From contig CAUEQX010000033.1 of NCBI GenBank assembly GCA_959020035.1, forward strand, positions 1 to 14,726: a DNA stretch of 14,726 bases. The letters are read 5' to 3'. The DNA comes from an uncultured Collinsella sp. (lineage in GTDB: Bacteria > Actinomycetota > Coriobacteriia > Coriobacteriales > Coriobacteriaceae). The notes under the pieces are model-generated. The model did no database searches. It saw only the letters and a program-made list of their open reading frames with translations, and had not been told where the DNA came from. The position numbers and the translations under genes were made by a program. Positions within the stretch are counted from its first letter, which is position 1; each line of letters begins with the position of its first letter. Shown here in pieces: positions 7,222 to 14,290 of this stretch.

Positions 7222-7617
7222 TTAGAGGACGAGCTGGTGGTAGTCGGCGGGGGTTACGCGGCCCTCGGTGGCGGCGCGGAAGGCGGCGAGGGCATCGCCC
7301 GAGAACGGCATGGCCCAGCACAGTCCGCAGCCGGCGGTGATGGAGCCGGGCAGCGGCATGATGCGCCCGGGTACACCGGCGGCAAGACACAGCTGCTCGC
7401 ATTCCATCACATCGAAGGTGCTATCGAACGAAACGATGATCTTGCGCTCGTGGTCGAGGGCATCACCGGACGGGCCTTCGCGGTGTGCCCCACGATACGC
7501 CGCGGCGGCCGCTTCCTCTTCCGCAGTATGTCCACAGCCACCGCAGCCGCAGGTACAGGGCTCGGAACCATCGCAAGTGCAAGGCTCTCCCGTGTCGGGA
7601 CAAATATCGTGAGACAT
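7222..7617 (-). CDS. DUF3343 (putative Se/S carrier-like) protein with cysteine-rich N-terminus
   Basis: This is a 131-aa protein. Residues 58-131 match the DUF3343 family, named in Pfam as putative Se/S carrier-like because members occur with selenium-use genes. The family core is seen in IIVSFDSTFDVMECEQ (60-75), MPLPGSITAGCGLC (87-100) and WAMP. C97 and C100 form the conserved CGLC pair, the likely carrier or redox site, with C73 and C77 nearby. Residues 1-57 are an extension not usual for the roughly 80-aa family: seven cysteines in the first 28 residues (C6, C13, C15, C21, C23, C25, C28), in a Gly/Cys-rich stretch, then an Ala/Glu-rich linker. The extension may bind metal or selenium. 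ATG is preceded by GGAG with 5-nt spacing. The gene starts 15 bp after mobA and is probably cotranscribed. Biochemical function is unproven for the family. Confidence 0.85.
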   Translation of the reverse strand: MSHDICPDTGEPCTCDGSEPCTCGCGGCGHTAEEEAAAAAYRGAHREGPSGDALDHERKIIVSFDSTFDVMECEQLCLAAGVPGRIMPLPGSITAGCGLCWAMPFSGDALAAFRAATEGRVTPADYHQLVL

Positions 7618-7632
7618 GGCAACTCCAATCGT

Positions 7633-8265
7633 CTAGGCGAGTAACTCGGCCGCCGCAAACTCCTCGGGCGTATTGACGTTCTCGAAGCAGAGCGTCGAGC
7701 CGGCGACCGCGACAATCTGAGGCTCGTCCAAATACCCGGCATTCACCCGGTCGATCAGGCAGCGGATTCGCTGACGATCATCGGCGAGCAGCTCTTGGGC
7801 AACCGGCGCACACGCGTCACGGCGCCAGACGGCGCAAAGCGGCTCAATCCCCCGCTCCTCGCGCGGCACGCACACGTCGAGCGCCTCGGCCTCGACACAG
7901 CCAGCAAGGGCACCGATTAGCTCCGAAGAGACAAACGGCATATCACAGGCGACGATAGCAACGAGAGGCAGCCGGGCCGCAGTCAGCGAACTCGCGATGC
8001 CGCGCATGGCGCCCGCCGACCCTTCTAGGTCCGCCACCACACGCGGCACCAAGCCGCCAAACGCGCACTCCTCAAGAAAGGCAAGCTCGCTGGGACGCGA
8101 CGTCGTCACGACCAACTCGCCGGCAACTGGCGCCAGCCGACCCAGCACGCGTTCGATGAGCGGCTCGCCGCAAAACGCCATGCGAGCCTTATCGCAGCCC
8201 ATGCGCGAGGACATCCCGCCCGCTTGAACGACGCAAGAAAGATCGGCCCGTCTTACGGTAGTCAT
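7633..8265 (-). CDS. mobA: Molybdenum cofactor guanylyltransferase
   Basis: MobA adds GMP to molybdopterin, giving the MGD form needed by DMSO-reductase-family enzymes. The 210-aa protein has the nucleotide-binding signature QAGGMSSRMGCDKA near residues 14-27, the metal/GTP site ACDMPFVS in the middle, and the family's terminal FENVNTPEEF. The frame stays open upstream to 8499, which would run into the tRNA-Sec gene and has no MobA similarity. I therefore place the start at ATG 8263-8265, with GGAGG 11 nt upstream and the family's N-terminus directly after it. An ATG at 8281-8283 is less likely because it overlaps this Shine-Dalgarno. It sits between tRNA-Sec and the DUF3343 gene on the same strand. 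A molybdenum hydroxylase-specific MobA-like cytidylyltransferase is a possible alternative, less likely given the adjacent bis-MGD-type enzyme. Confidence 0.9.
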   Translation of the reverse strand: MTTVRRADLSCVVQAGGMSSRMGCDKARMAFCGEPLIERVLGRLAPVAGELVVTTSRPSELAFLEECAFGGLVPRVVADLEGSAGAMRGIASSLTAARLPLVAIVACDMPFVSSELIGALAGCVEAEALDVCVPREERGIEPLCAVWRRDACAPVAQELLADDRQRIRCLIDRVNAGYLDEPQIVAVAGSTLCFENVNTPEEFAAAELLA

Positions 8266-8276
8266 ACGGCAAAACA

Positions 8277-8281
8277 CCTCC
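8277..8281 (-). promoter_or_regulatory. Shine-Dalgarno of mobA (decides start)
   Basis: GGAGG on the minus strand, 11 nt before ATG 8263-8265. Spacing is somewhat long, but this is the only good ribosome site ahead of the conserved N-terminus. Confidence 0.6.
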
Positions 8282-8355
8282 ATCGGCACGTTCAAAACCC
8301 AACGCACGGGATCAGTTACCGTAGACGGCATGACAGGCGACACGGCGGACCCGTA

Positions 8356-8412
8356 CAAAAACAAAACAGCGCCTTTGCGGCACGCAGCAAGACCGCGAGC
8401 ACAAAAGCGCTG
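8356..8412 (-). terminator. Possible terminator after tRNA-Sec
   Basis: CAGCGC (8407-8412) can pair with GCGCTG (8367-8372), with an inner GCGG/CCGC stem, followed on the minus strand by TTTTGTTTTTG (8356-8366). The outer stem is only 6 bp with a large interrupted loop, so this is tentative. If it works, mobA would need its own promoter in the remaining 90 bp. Confidence 0.35.
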
Positions 8413-8420
8413 GTAGCGTA

Positions 8421-8517
8421 TGGCGGGAACGTATGTGAATCGAACACATCCAAGACGTTTTGCACGCCTCGCAACGGTTTTGAGGACCGCGGAGCCCACC
8501 GGAGCCCATCCGTTCCC
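8421..8517 (-). tRNA. selC: tRNA-Sec (selenocysteine, anticodon UCA)
   Basis: The 97-nt gene shows the special bacterial tRNA-Sec fold. Acceptor GGGAACG(G) (8510-8517) pairs with CGTTCCC (8425-8431); the eighth pair is a G-A mismatch. Discriminator G73 (8424) and an encoded CCA (8421-8423) follow. The D-arm has the 6-bp stem and 4-nt CGGT loop unique to tRNA-Sec, with two G-U pairs. The anticodon stem GCGGT/ACCGT holds loop CCTCAAA, anticodon TCA at 8481-8483, which reads UGA. A long variable arm (AGGCGT/ACGTCT, GCAAA loop) and a 5-bp T-stem with loop TTCGATT complete it. Position 33 is C, where nearly all tRNAs have U. It lies 36 nt after selB on the same strand. Confidence 0.95.
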
Positions 8518-8553
8518 AAGTGCGCCGGTATTTTACCAAACCGAGCAGCCAAT

Positions 8554-10521
8554 CTAGCGCAGGGAGCGCAGGCCGCCGGCATCCTTGTCGAGCACCGTAA
8601 AGCGCACGGCATCCAGGTGCTCTAAGATGCTGATGGCACGTTTGCGCGACACACCCAGCGCCTCGCGCAGCACGCTCGTGGTGGCAGCACCGCCGGCTTC
8701 GGCGATGACGGCGGCGACGAGCTCGCGCGCGTGAGCCTCAGCGGCAGTGGACAGGGCAACGTCGCGCTCGACCTTAACGATCGAGCGGTTGAGCGAAAGC
8801 TCGCGCAGGGCACGCGTCATGGCGTCGCGGCCGAGCTGCAGCTGTTCGCCCACCTCGGGAAGCGCCGGTGCATCGAGGCCGGTCTCGTCAAGCAGCGCGA
8901 CGATGCGCTCGCAAGCCTCTCGCACCACGCGTGCCGCCGCGGCGGCCGAATGCGGATCGAATACCTCGGCGCCCTCGGCGGCGCACACGCCACGCGAGCA
9001 GCCCTCGGCAATCAGAGCCGAGGCAACGCCCTCATCAGCGGTAGGCCAAGCAGCATGGGCGACGGCGCCGGGCGTAAAGCCCGTCTCCTTGGGAGCCGCC
9101 GCATGCATGGCCGACAGGGTCGCCGCCAGTGCATCCATCGCGGCGTCGAGCACGGAAGCATCTGCATACAGCGAGCCATCCGAGCCAGCAAGCGCGCAAG
9201 CAGCGCCCTTCGCCACCAACTCGCGCAACGCCGCCTCAGCCTCACCGGCAACAAGATCGAGCGCAGCGGTAACATCGGCAGCCGCAACCGGCAGCGTCTG
9301 CAACGCCAGCCAAGCGCCCACACCGCCCGCGATATCGCCGGACTCGAGCGCCGCATACAGCGCACGCTCCCCTTCGGCAAGCTCGCGAGAGCGACGGCAG
9401 CGAGAAAGCAGCACGCGCCCGCCGCCAATAAGCATCACGGGCGAATACGACAGCACCACGGCATGGTCTCCGGCTCGCAGCGGCAGCGGCTCCTCCAAGC
9501 GCACCTGTACGGTACGGGTCTCGCCCACCGCCATGGGAGCCTCGCCCTCCAAAAGCATGATGCGGCCGACGACCTCGGCCGTGCCGGCCATCACATGCAC
9601 GCGCGCGCCCGACTCGAGCACGCGCGGCTTGGCGCCCTCGCGACCCAAATACGTAAACGTCATCATAAAGCGCAACGTCTGGCCAAAGCGGTCCGCCACG
9701 CCCAGCATCTCGCCACGGTCAAGCGCCGCGACACCGTCACCAACTAGGTTGAGCGCCACACGCTGACCAGGCAGTGCGCGCGGCGTATCGCCATGCACCT
9801 GAATCCCGCGCACGCGACAGACCGTACGCGACGGCAAAGCCATCAGCTCGTCGCCCACCGCAACCGGCGCATCGTGCAGCGTTCCCGTTACGACAGTGCC
9901 GACGCCCTTAATCGTAAAGCAGCGGTCAATCGGCAGGCGCGGCGCGGCATCGGTGCGCTCGGCACGGTTGCGGCAGGCATCCCAGCAGGCACTTACCTGC
10001 TCGTCGAGCACCGCAAGCAGCCCGTCGATCCCCTCGCCCGTCTTAGACGACACGGGCACAATCGGCGCGCCCGCAAACACGGTACCCGACAAAAAGTCAT
10101 CGACATCGAGCTCGGCAAGCTCGGTCATCTCGGCATCGGCCAGGTCACACATCGTCAGCGCCACCACCATATGCGTGACGCCCAGCAGCTCCAGCACGTG
10201 CACGTGCTCGCGCGTCTGCGGCATTACACCCTCAACGGCAGAGACCACCAGCACGGCAACGTCGATGCCTGTCGCACCCTGCACCATGGCGCGCAGGTAA
10301 TGCGCGTGGCCCGGCACGTCGACCAGGCCGACGATCTTGCCACTCGGCAGTGCCAGCTCGCCAAAGCCCAGCTCCACGGTCATACCGCGACGGCGCTCAA
10401 CCTCCAGACGGTCGGGATTCTTGCCGGTCAGCGCCTCGATCAATGCCGACTTGCCGTGGTCAACGTGGCCCGCCGTGCCAACGATAACGGGACACTCCAC
10501 CAGCGCCTGAACCTCACTCAT
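8554..10521 (-). CDS. selB: Selenocysteine-specific translation elongation factor
   Basis: SelB is the EF-Tu-like GTPase that delivers Sec-tRNA to UGA codons followed by a SECIS hairpin. The 655-aa protein has G1 GHVDHGKS (18-25), switch region RGMTVELGF (45-53) and G3 DVPGH (68-72). G5-like SSKTGEG lies near 158. The G4 site is TMCD (123-126); the usual lysine of NKxD/TKxD is methionine here. Beta-barrel domains follow to about residue 360. The rest is the SelB-specific chain of winged helices that binds SECIS RNA, ending with AGGAATTSVLREALGVSRKR and a basic tail. Length is normal for the family (about 610-650). The ATG overlaps the selA stop by 4 bp (ATGA), so the two are translationally coupled, and tRNA-Sec follows at once. 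Its presence implies Sec-containing proteins elsewhere in the genome. Confidence 0.97.
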   Translation of the reverse strand: MSEVQALVECPVIVGTAGHVDHGKSALIEALTGKNPDRLEVERRRGMTVELGFGELALPSGKIVGLVDVPGHAHYLRAMVQGATGIDVAVLVVSAVEGVMPQTREHVHVLELLGVTHMVVALTMCDLADAEMTELAELDVDDFLSGTVFAGAPIVPVSSKTGEGIDGLLAVLDEQVSACWDACRNRAERTDAAPRLPIDRCFTIKGVGTVVTGTLHDAPVAVGDELMALPSRTVCRVRGIQVHGDTPRALPGQRVALNLVGDGVAALDRGEMLGVADRFGQTLRFMMTFTYLGREGAKPRVLESGARVHVMAGTAEVVGRIMLLEGEAPMAVGETRTVQVRLEEPLPLRAGDHAVVLSYSPVMLIGGGRVLLSRCRRSRELAEGERALYAALESGDIAGGVGAWLALQTLPVAAADVTAALDLVAGEAEAALRELVAKGAACALAGSDGSLYADASVLDAAMDALAATLSAMHAAAPKETGFTPGAVAHAAWPTADEGVASALIAEGCSRGVCAAEGAEVFDPHSAAAAARVVREACERIVALLDETGLDAPALPEVGEQLQLGRDAMTRALRELSLNRSIVKVERDVALSTAAEAHARELVAAVIAEAGGAATTSVLREALGVSRKRAISILEHLDAVRFTVLDKDAGGLRSLR

Positions 10522-11975
10522 CGAGCAATCGCCTTCTCAACGCACGCGACGAGCGTCGATGCCGCCGTCTCGATATCGCGGTCACCCACGAGTGTGCGCA
10601 CGTCAAACAGGACGCGATTGTGCGAGGCGCGCGTGACGACCGGCGTGTCGAAATCTTGGACGAGCGAGCGCTTGAGTGCGTCAACGGAAAGACGCTCATC
10701 GACGAGGCGCACGGCAACGCACATGGTGGGCAGCTCCACGGTAGGCAGCGAGCCGCCACCAGGGGTCGACGATTCCTCGACGATCTCAATCTGAACGGCA
10801 CACGGGTAGCCAGCCTTATCGAGCCCGGCGACCATACGATCGCGCAGCTTGCGGGCACGTCGCTCCAAATGGGCCTGCGGCAGCGTAAGCATGCTGAGCA
10901 CCGGAATATCGCGATGGGCAACATCGGCGCCGTCCATGTAGATACGCAGCGTGGCCTCGAGCGCCGTCAGCGCGAGCTTGCACGGGCGCAGGGCGCGCAT
11001 AAGCGGATGTGACCCACAGGCCTGGACCAGATTGCGACGGCCCATGATAATGCCCGCTTGTGCGGCACCGAGCAGTTTATCGCCCGAGCACGACACCAGA
11101 TCGAGCCCTGCCGAAACCGAAGCCGGCGTGGTTTCCTCGCCGCCGCGCACCAGGATGTCATCGGGCAGGAGCGCGCCCGACCCCTGGTCCTCGTAGAACA
11201 GTAGACCATGCTTGTGAGCAAGCGCCGCAAGCTCCCGAGAACCTACCTCCTCGTGGAAACCCTCGATACGGTAGTTGGAAGGATGGACCTTGAGGATCAT
11301 GGCCGTGTCGGGCGTGATGGCGCGCTCGTAATCGGCAAGGTGCGTGCGGTTGGTGGCACCGACCTCGACAAGCTTGGCGCCCGAGGCCGCCATGACATCG
11401 GGGATGCGGAAACTGCCGCCGATCTCGACAAGCTCGCCGCGGCTGACGATGACCTCCTTGCCTGCGGCATGGGTCGCCAGCACCAACAGCACGGCGGCGG
11501 CGTTGTTGTTGACCACAAGCGCGTCCTCGGCACCGGTAAGCGAACGGATCAGTTGCGCTGCGTGCTCCTTGCGCGACCCGCGCGAGCAGGTATCCACGCT
11601 GTACTCGAGCGTGCTGTAGCCGCGCGCGACCTCGGCCACAGCCTTGGCGGCCGACTCCGCGAGCGGGGCGCGGCCCAGGTTGGTATGGATGACCACACCC
11701 GTGGCGTTAACGGCGGGACGCAGGCTCGGCAGCGCAGAGCGATGCGCACGCCACTCAATAGCCGAGGCCAGCTCGCGCTTGAAACGCGGAGCGGCACCGG
11801 CACGAATCGCGGCGCGCTCCTCGTCAAGCTCAGCCGTCACGGCGGCATGCACCACCGCGTCGCAGGTCTCCCCCGCCGCCTTCACCACCGGCCACTCGGC
11901 AAGCAGCTCGTTGACGGAAGGAATGGCGCGCAGGCGGGCGCGCACCTCATCGGACATGTTCTGGCTATCGCTCAT
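10518..11975 (-). CDS. selA: L-seryl-tRNA(Sec) selenium transferase
   Basis: SelA is a PLP enzyme that converts Ser-tRNA(Sec) to Sec-tRNA(Sec) using selenophosphate. The PLP lysine is K300 in SCSGDKLLGAAQAG, aligned with Lys295 of E. coli. The N-terminal tRNA-binding region starts LRAIPSVNELL, followed by NATGVVIHTNLGRAPL (90-105) and the conserved STLEYSVDTCSRGSR segment (121-135). The frame is open back to 12050, but that start would be a TTG directly after the previous gene's stop. ATG 11973-11975 has GAAAGG 6 nt upstream and gives 485 aa, close to the family's roughly 460; ATG 11955-11957 is a further alternative. The gene overlaps selB by 4 bp and follows the molybdoenzyme gene by 75 bp. 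Selenophosphate synthetase (selD), which makes its substrate, is not in the window. Confidence 0.96.
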   Translation of the reverse strand: MSDSQNMSDEVRARLRAIPSVNELLAEWPVVKAAGETCDAVVHAAVTAELDEERAAIRAGAAPRFKRELASAIEWRAHRSALPSLRPAVNATGVVIHTNLGRAPLAESAAKAVAEVARGYSTLEYSVDTCSRGSRKEHAAQLIRSLTGAEDALVVNNNAAAVLLVLATHAAGKEVIVSRGELVEIGGSFRIPDVMAASGAKLVEVGATNRTHLADYERAITPDTAMILKVHPSNYRIEGFHEEVGSRELAALAHKHGLLFYEDQGSGALLPDDILVRGGEETTPASVSAGLDLVSCSGDKLLGAAQAGIIMGRRNLVQACGSHPLMRALRPCKLALTALEATLRIYMDGADVAHRDIPVLSMLTLPQAHLERRARKLRDRMVAGLDKAGYPCAVQIEIVEESSTPGGGSLPTVELPTMCVAVRLVDERLSVDALKRSLVQDFDTPVVTRASHNRVLFDVRTLVGDRDIETAASTLVACVEKAIAR

Positions 11976-11981
11976 GTGCAG

Positions 11982-11987
11982 CCTTTC
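11982..11987 (-). promoter_or_regulatory. Shine-Dalgarno of selA (decides start)
   Basis: GAAAGG on the minus strand, 6 nt before ATG 11973-11975. It supports this start over the upstream TTG at 12048-12050, which has no ribosome site of its own. Confidence 0.6.
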
Positions 11988-12050
11988 AAAAACCAAGGGC
12001 AGATCAGTCGGCCGTTCGTCAAAACCAGCCGAATCAATCTGTTGAATCAA

Positions 12051-14168
12051 TCAGTCGTTATTATCCTCGTGCTCTGCGATCTTTTCCACGCGAACGGCGT
12101 TTTCCTGAGTAAGCGCGGCACCCGTCAACGGGTCCCAGCGCAGTGGCGTGTGGTCGAGCGGCCCGACGCCCAGGGCCTGAGCGCAACCGGCATCGGCGCC
12201 AAATGCGCGTCCGCCGGGGGCGGCCGAGGTGAAGATGCACGCCGGATGCAGATACGGCGTCGTCTCCACGCGCACGCGGTCGCGGCCCATATCGCTCACG
12301 AGTTCGACGATCTCACCGTCGGTGATGCCCATGTGTGCAGCAGCATCGGCATTCATCTGCACGGCGTCCAAGTCGGAACCCGCCTCGGCGGCACCTTGGG
12401 CCGCGAGCCTGCGCGAGGTATGCGACTCAAAGGGTCGATTGCCGCTAATGAGGCGAAACATCCCCGGGCCGGGCTCCACCATGGGCGCAATCCAGTTGGG
12501 CACACGACCCATGCCGACTCGTTCCCATACGTCACTTGCAAGCGCAATTTTGCCGCCGGCAAGCGGAATCACCGGCTCACCCGTGCGCGTCGGCAGCGCC
12601 ATGCCCGTATCGGCCCAGCCGCGCTCCTTGAGCTCGTCCAGATCGATCCCAAACGGCGCCACCTGCGCAGCCGCCAGGTCGTCGGACGTAAACCGAAAGT
12701 ACTCACCCACGCCGCAGGCCGCAGCCAAACCGGCAAAAATCTCCCGACCGGGACGCGTGTCGCCATGCAACACGGGCAACACGGCATTGCGGTAGAACAC
12801 ACGCGCGTCGTTGCGGCCCACGACCGTACCCACGCCGCGGTCGGCCTCCAGATACGTCACGTCGGGCAGCACGAAGTCGGAAGCGCGCGCCGTCTCGGAC
12901 CAGCGAATATCAATTGTCACGAGCAAGTCAAGCTGCTGCAAAATACTCAACCAAGCCTGTGCATTGCCATAGCCCGCACCGGGGTTACTGGCATAGACGA
13001 TGAGCCCACGTAAATCGCCGGCAAGAATCGACTGACCGATGGTCGTACACAGGCCGCGCACCGGATCGACCAGTGGATAGCGCTCGGACCCCAGCTTGGG
13101 CCCGCGTGGCACCGGCGGCGTCGCAAAGCGTGCGGGATCGAGGTCGCCCAACACAAGCGGCGTGGGCGGGTTGAGCGCGCCGCCCGCGTGTCCGATGCAG
13201 CCCAGCAGCACATCGACCAAGCAAATAGCGCGCGCGGTCTGGGTGCTATTGGCATACGCGATACCGATGCCGCCATGAAAGCCCGCGTCCACCACAGCGG
13301 CAGGCGCGGCGGCAGCGAGATCGCGCGCCGTGGCGACAATCTCTGCGGCCGGCACGTCGCACATCGACTCGGCCCACTCGGGCGTCCAAGCACGGGCCGC
13401 CTGCGCCAGCTCGTCAAAACCCGTGGTATAGCGGGTCACGAACTCATGGTCATACAGGTCCTCGGCAATCAAGACATGCGCAATGCCCAGCAGCAAGGCC
13501 AAATCGCATCCGGGACGCACGCGCAGCCAGCGGTCGGCAATAGCAGCCGAACCGCTGCGCCGAGGGTCAACCACGATAATCTTCGTCCCACGGCGACGGG
13601 CATCGTTGAGCGCATCAACGGCCCCCATCGTCGATGAATCGACAATGGAACGCCCCAGATACATGATGCAATCGGTGTGCGCGAGGTCGGAGGCGGGACT
13701 ATAGCCCAGGCTGTGCTCCCAACCGGTAAGTCGGCTTACTTCGCAGGCACCGTCTGCACCGTATACGTTGGGCGAGCCCAGCGCATGCATAAAACGACAC
13801 GCCCAGTAGCGGTCGAACGAGGGCACGCCGAGCGTCATGCCCAGCGCGCGCGGACCATGCCCGTCAACAATCCCCCCAAGGCGCGCAGCGATCTGCGCGA
13901 ACGCCTCGTTCCACGAAATCACATCGAACCCCGAGCCATCAGCTCGTCGGCGCATAGGATGCAAAATCCGGTCGCGCTCGTCAAACGGCATTGCCAGGCG
14001 ATGCCGTCCGCGGGCGCACAGGGCACGCGCCGCGCACGGATGCCCCGGCACCGGCAGCTCGGCCACCACGCGACCGTCCTCAACGCGTGCCGCAAAGGCG
14101 CAATCGGCATAGCATCCTCCGCATGTGGTCACCACGGCGCGACCGTCACGCTTCACAGCAGATGCCAT
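12051..14168 (-). CDS. DMSO-reductase-family molybdopterin oxidoreductase, catalytic subunit
   Basis: This 705-aa protein belongs to the bis-MGD molybdenum/tungsten oxidoreductases (formate dehydrogenase, thiosulfate/polysulfide reductase and relatives). An N-terminal 4Fe-4S site has C16-x2-C19-x3-C23-x27-C51, with CARG after the last cysteine, as in thiosulfate/polysulfide reductases, where formate dehydrogenases usually have Lys. The expected metal ligand is C142 in GADGACEVSR (codon TGC). The His that follows this residue in formate dehydrogenases is absent. Middle-domain features include VVDPRRSGSAAIADRW and LRVRPGCDLALLLGIAHVL, and the C-terminal dinucleotide-binding domain ends DPLTGAAL. 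No Tat signal is visible, so it is probably cytoplasmic. ATG 14166-14168 has AAAGGGG 8 nt upstream; an open extension to a TTG at 14234 overlaps the preceding terminator. No iron-sulphur or membrane partner is adjacent. Substrate is unknown; a formate role is possible only from the neighbouring channel. Confidence 0.88.
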   Translation of the reverse strand: MASAVKRDGRAVVTTCGGCYADCAFAARVEDGRVVAELPVPGHPCAARALCARGRHRLAMPFDERDRILHPMRRRADGSGFDVISWNEAFAQIAARLGGIVDGHGPRALGMTLGVPSFDRYWACRFMHALGSPNVYGADGACEVSRLTGWEHSLGYSPASDLAHTDCIMYLGRSIVDSSTMGAVDALNDARRRGTKIIVVDPRRSGSAAIADRWLRVRPGCDLALLLGIAHVLIAEDLYDHEFVTRYTTGFDELAQAARAWTPEWAESMCDVPAAEIVATARDLAAAAPAAVVDAGFHGGIGIAYANSTQTARAICLVDVLLGCIGHAGGALNPPTPLVLGDLDPARFATPPVPRGPKLGSERYPLVDPVRGLCTTIGQSILAGDLRGLIVYASNPGAGYGNAQAWLSILQQLDLLVTIDIRWSETARASDFVLPDVTYLEADRGVGTVVGRNDARVFYRNAVLPVLHGDTRPGREIFAGLAAACGVGEYFRFTSDDLAAAQVAPFGIDLDELKERGWADTGMALPTRTGEPVIPLAGGKIALASDVWERVGMGRVPNWIAPMVEPGPGMFRLISGNRPFESHTSRRLAAQGAAEAGSDLDAVQMNADAAAHMGITDGEIVELVSDMGRDRVRVETTPYLHPACIFTSAAPGGRAFGADAGCAQALGVGPLDHTPLRWDPLTGAALTQENAVRVEKIAEHEDNND

Positions 14169-14176
14169 CTCGATTA

Positions 14177-14183
14177 CCCCTTT
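14177..14183 (-). promoter_or_regulatory. Shine-Dalgarno of molybdoenzyme gene (decides start)
   Basis: AAAGGGG on the minus strand, 8 nt before ATG 14166-14168. An upstream ATG at 14184-14186 lacks a comparable site. Confidence 0.6.
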
Positions 14184-14232
14184 CATCAGCCAAACACAGC
14201 AAGCCAACAGCCCGGCAACGAGCCCCGGACCC

Positions 14233-14268
14233 AAAAAGCCTCCCGCACGGCAACGCCCCGCGGGAGGC
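14233..14268 (-). terminator. Rho-independent terminator of the FNT channel gene
   Basis: A 9-bp stem GCCTCCCGC/GCGGGAGGC (14260-14268 with 14238-14246) encloses a 13-nt loop and is followed by TTTTT (14233-14237) on the minus strand. It starts 22 bp after the channel gene's stop. Any expression of the molybdoenzyme would need read-through or a promoter in the short gap below it, where I see none. Confidence 0.9.
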
Positions 14269-14290
14269 CCAACGTCAAACAGACGGTACC

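Noticed and set aside
8266..8499. N-terminal extension of mobA reaching into tRNA-Sec
   Set aside because: No MobA similarity, overlaps a structured tRNA, and a ribosome site supports the start at 8265.
12005..12050. SECIS element after the terminal UGA of the molybdoenzyme
   Set aside because: The stem is short and interrupted and the loop lacks the conserved GGUC-like feature; kept only as part of a hypothesis, not as a feature.
11208..13013. 601-codon plus-strand open frame opposite selA and the molybdoenzyme
   Set aside because: Arg/His/Gly-rich translation without family features, spanning two real genes on the other strand.
12051..14168. Naming the molybdoenzyme a formate dehydrogenase from context
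   Set aside because: The residue after the metal-ligand Cys is Glu rather than His, and CARG replaces the usual Lys motif.
14169..14234. Extension of the molybdoenzyme to a TTG, with a hydrophobic start resembling a signal peptide
   Set aside because: It begins within the terminator T-run region, has no twin-arginine motif, and AAAGGGG supports ATG 14168.
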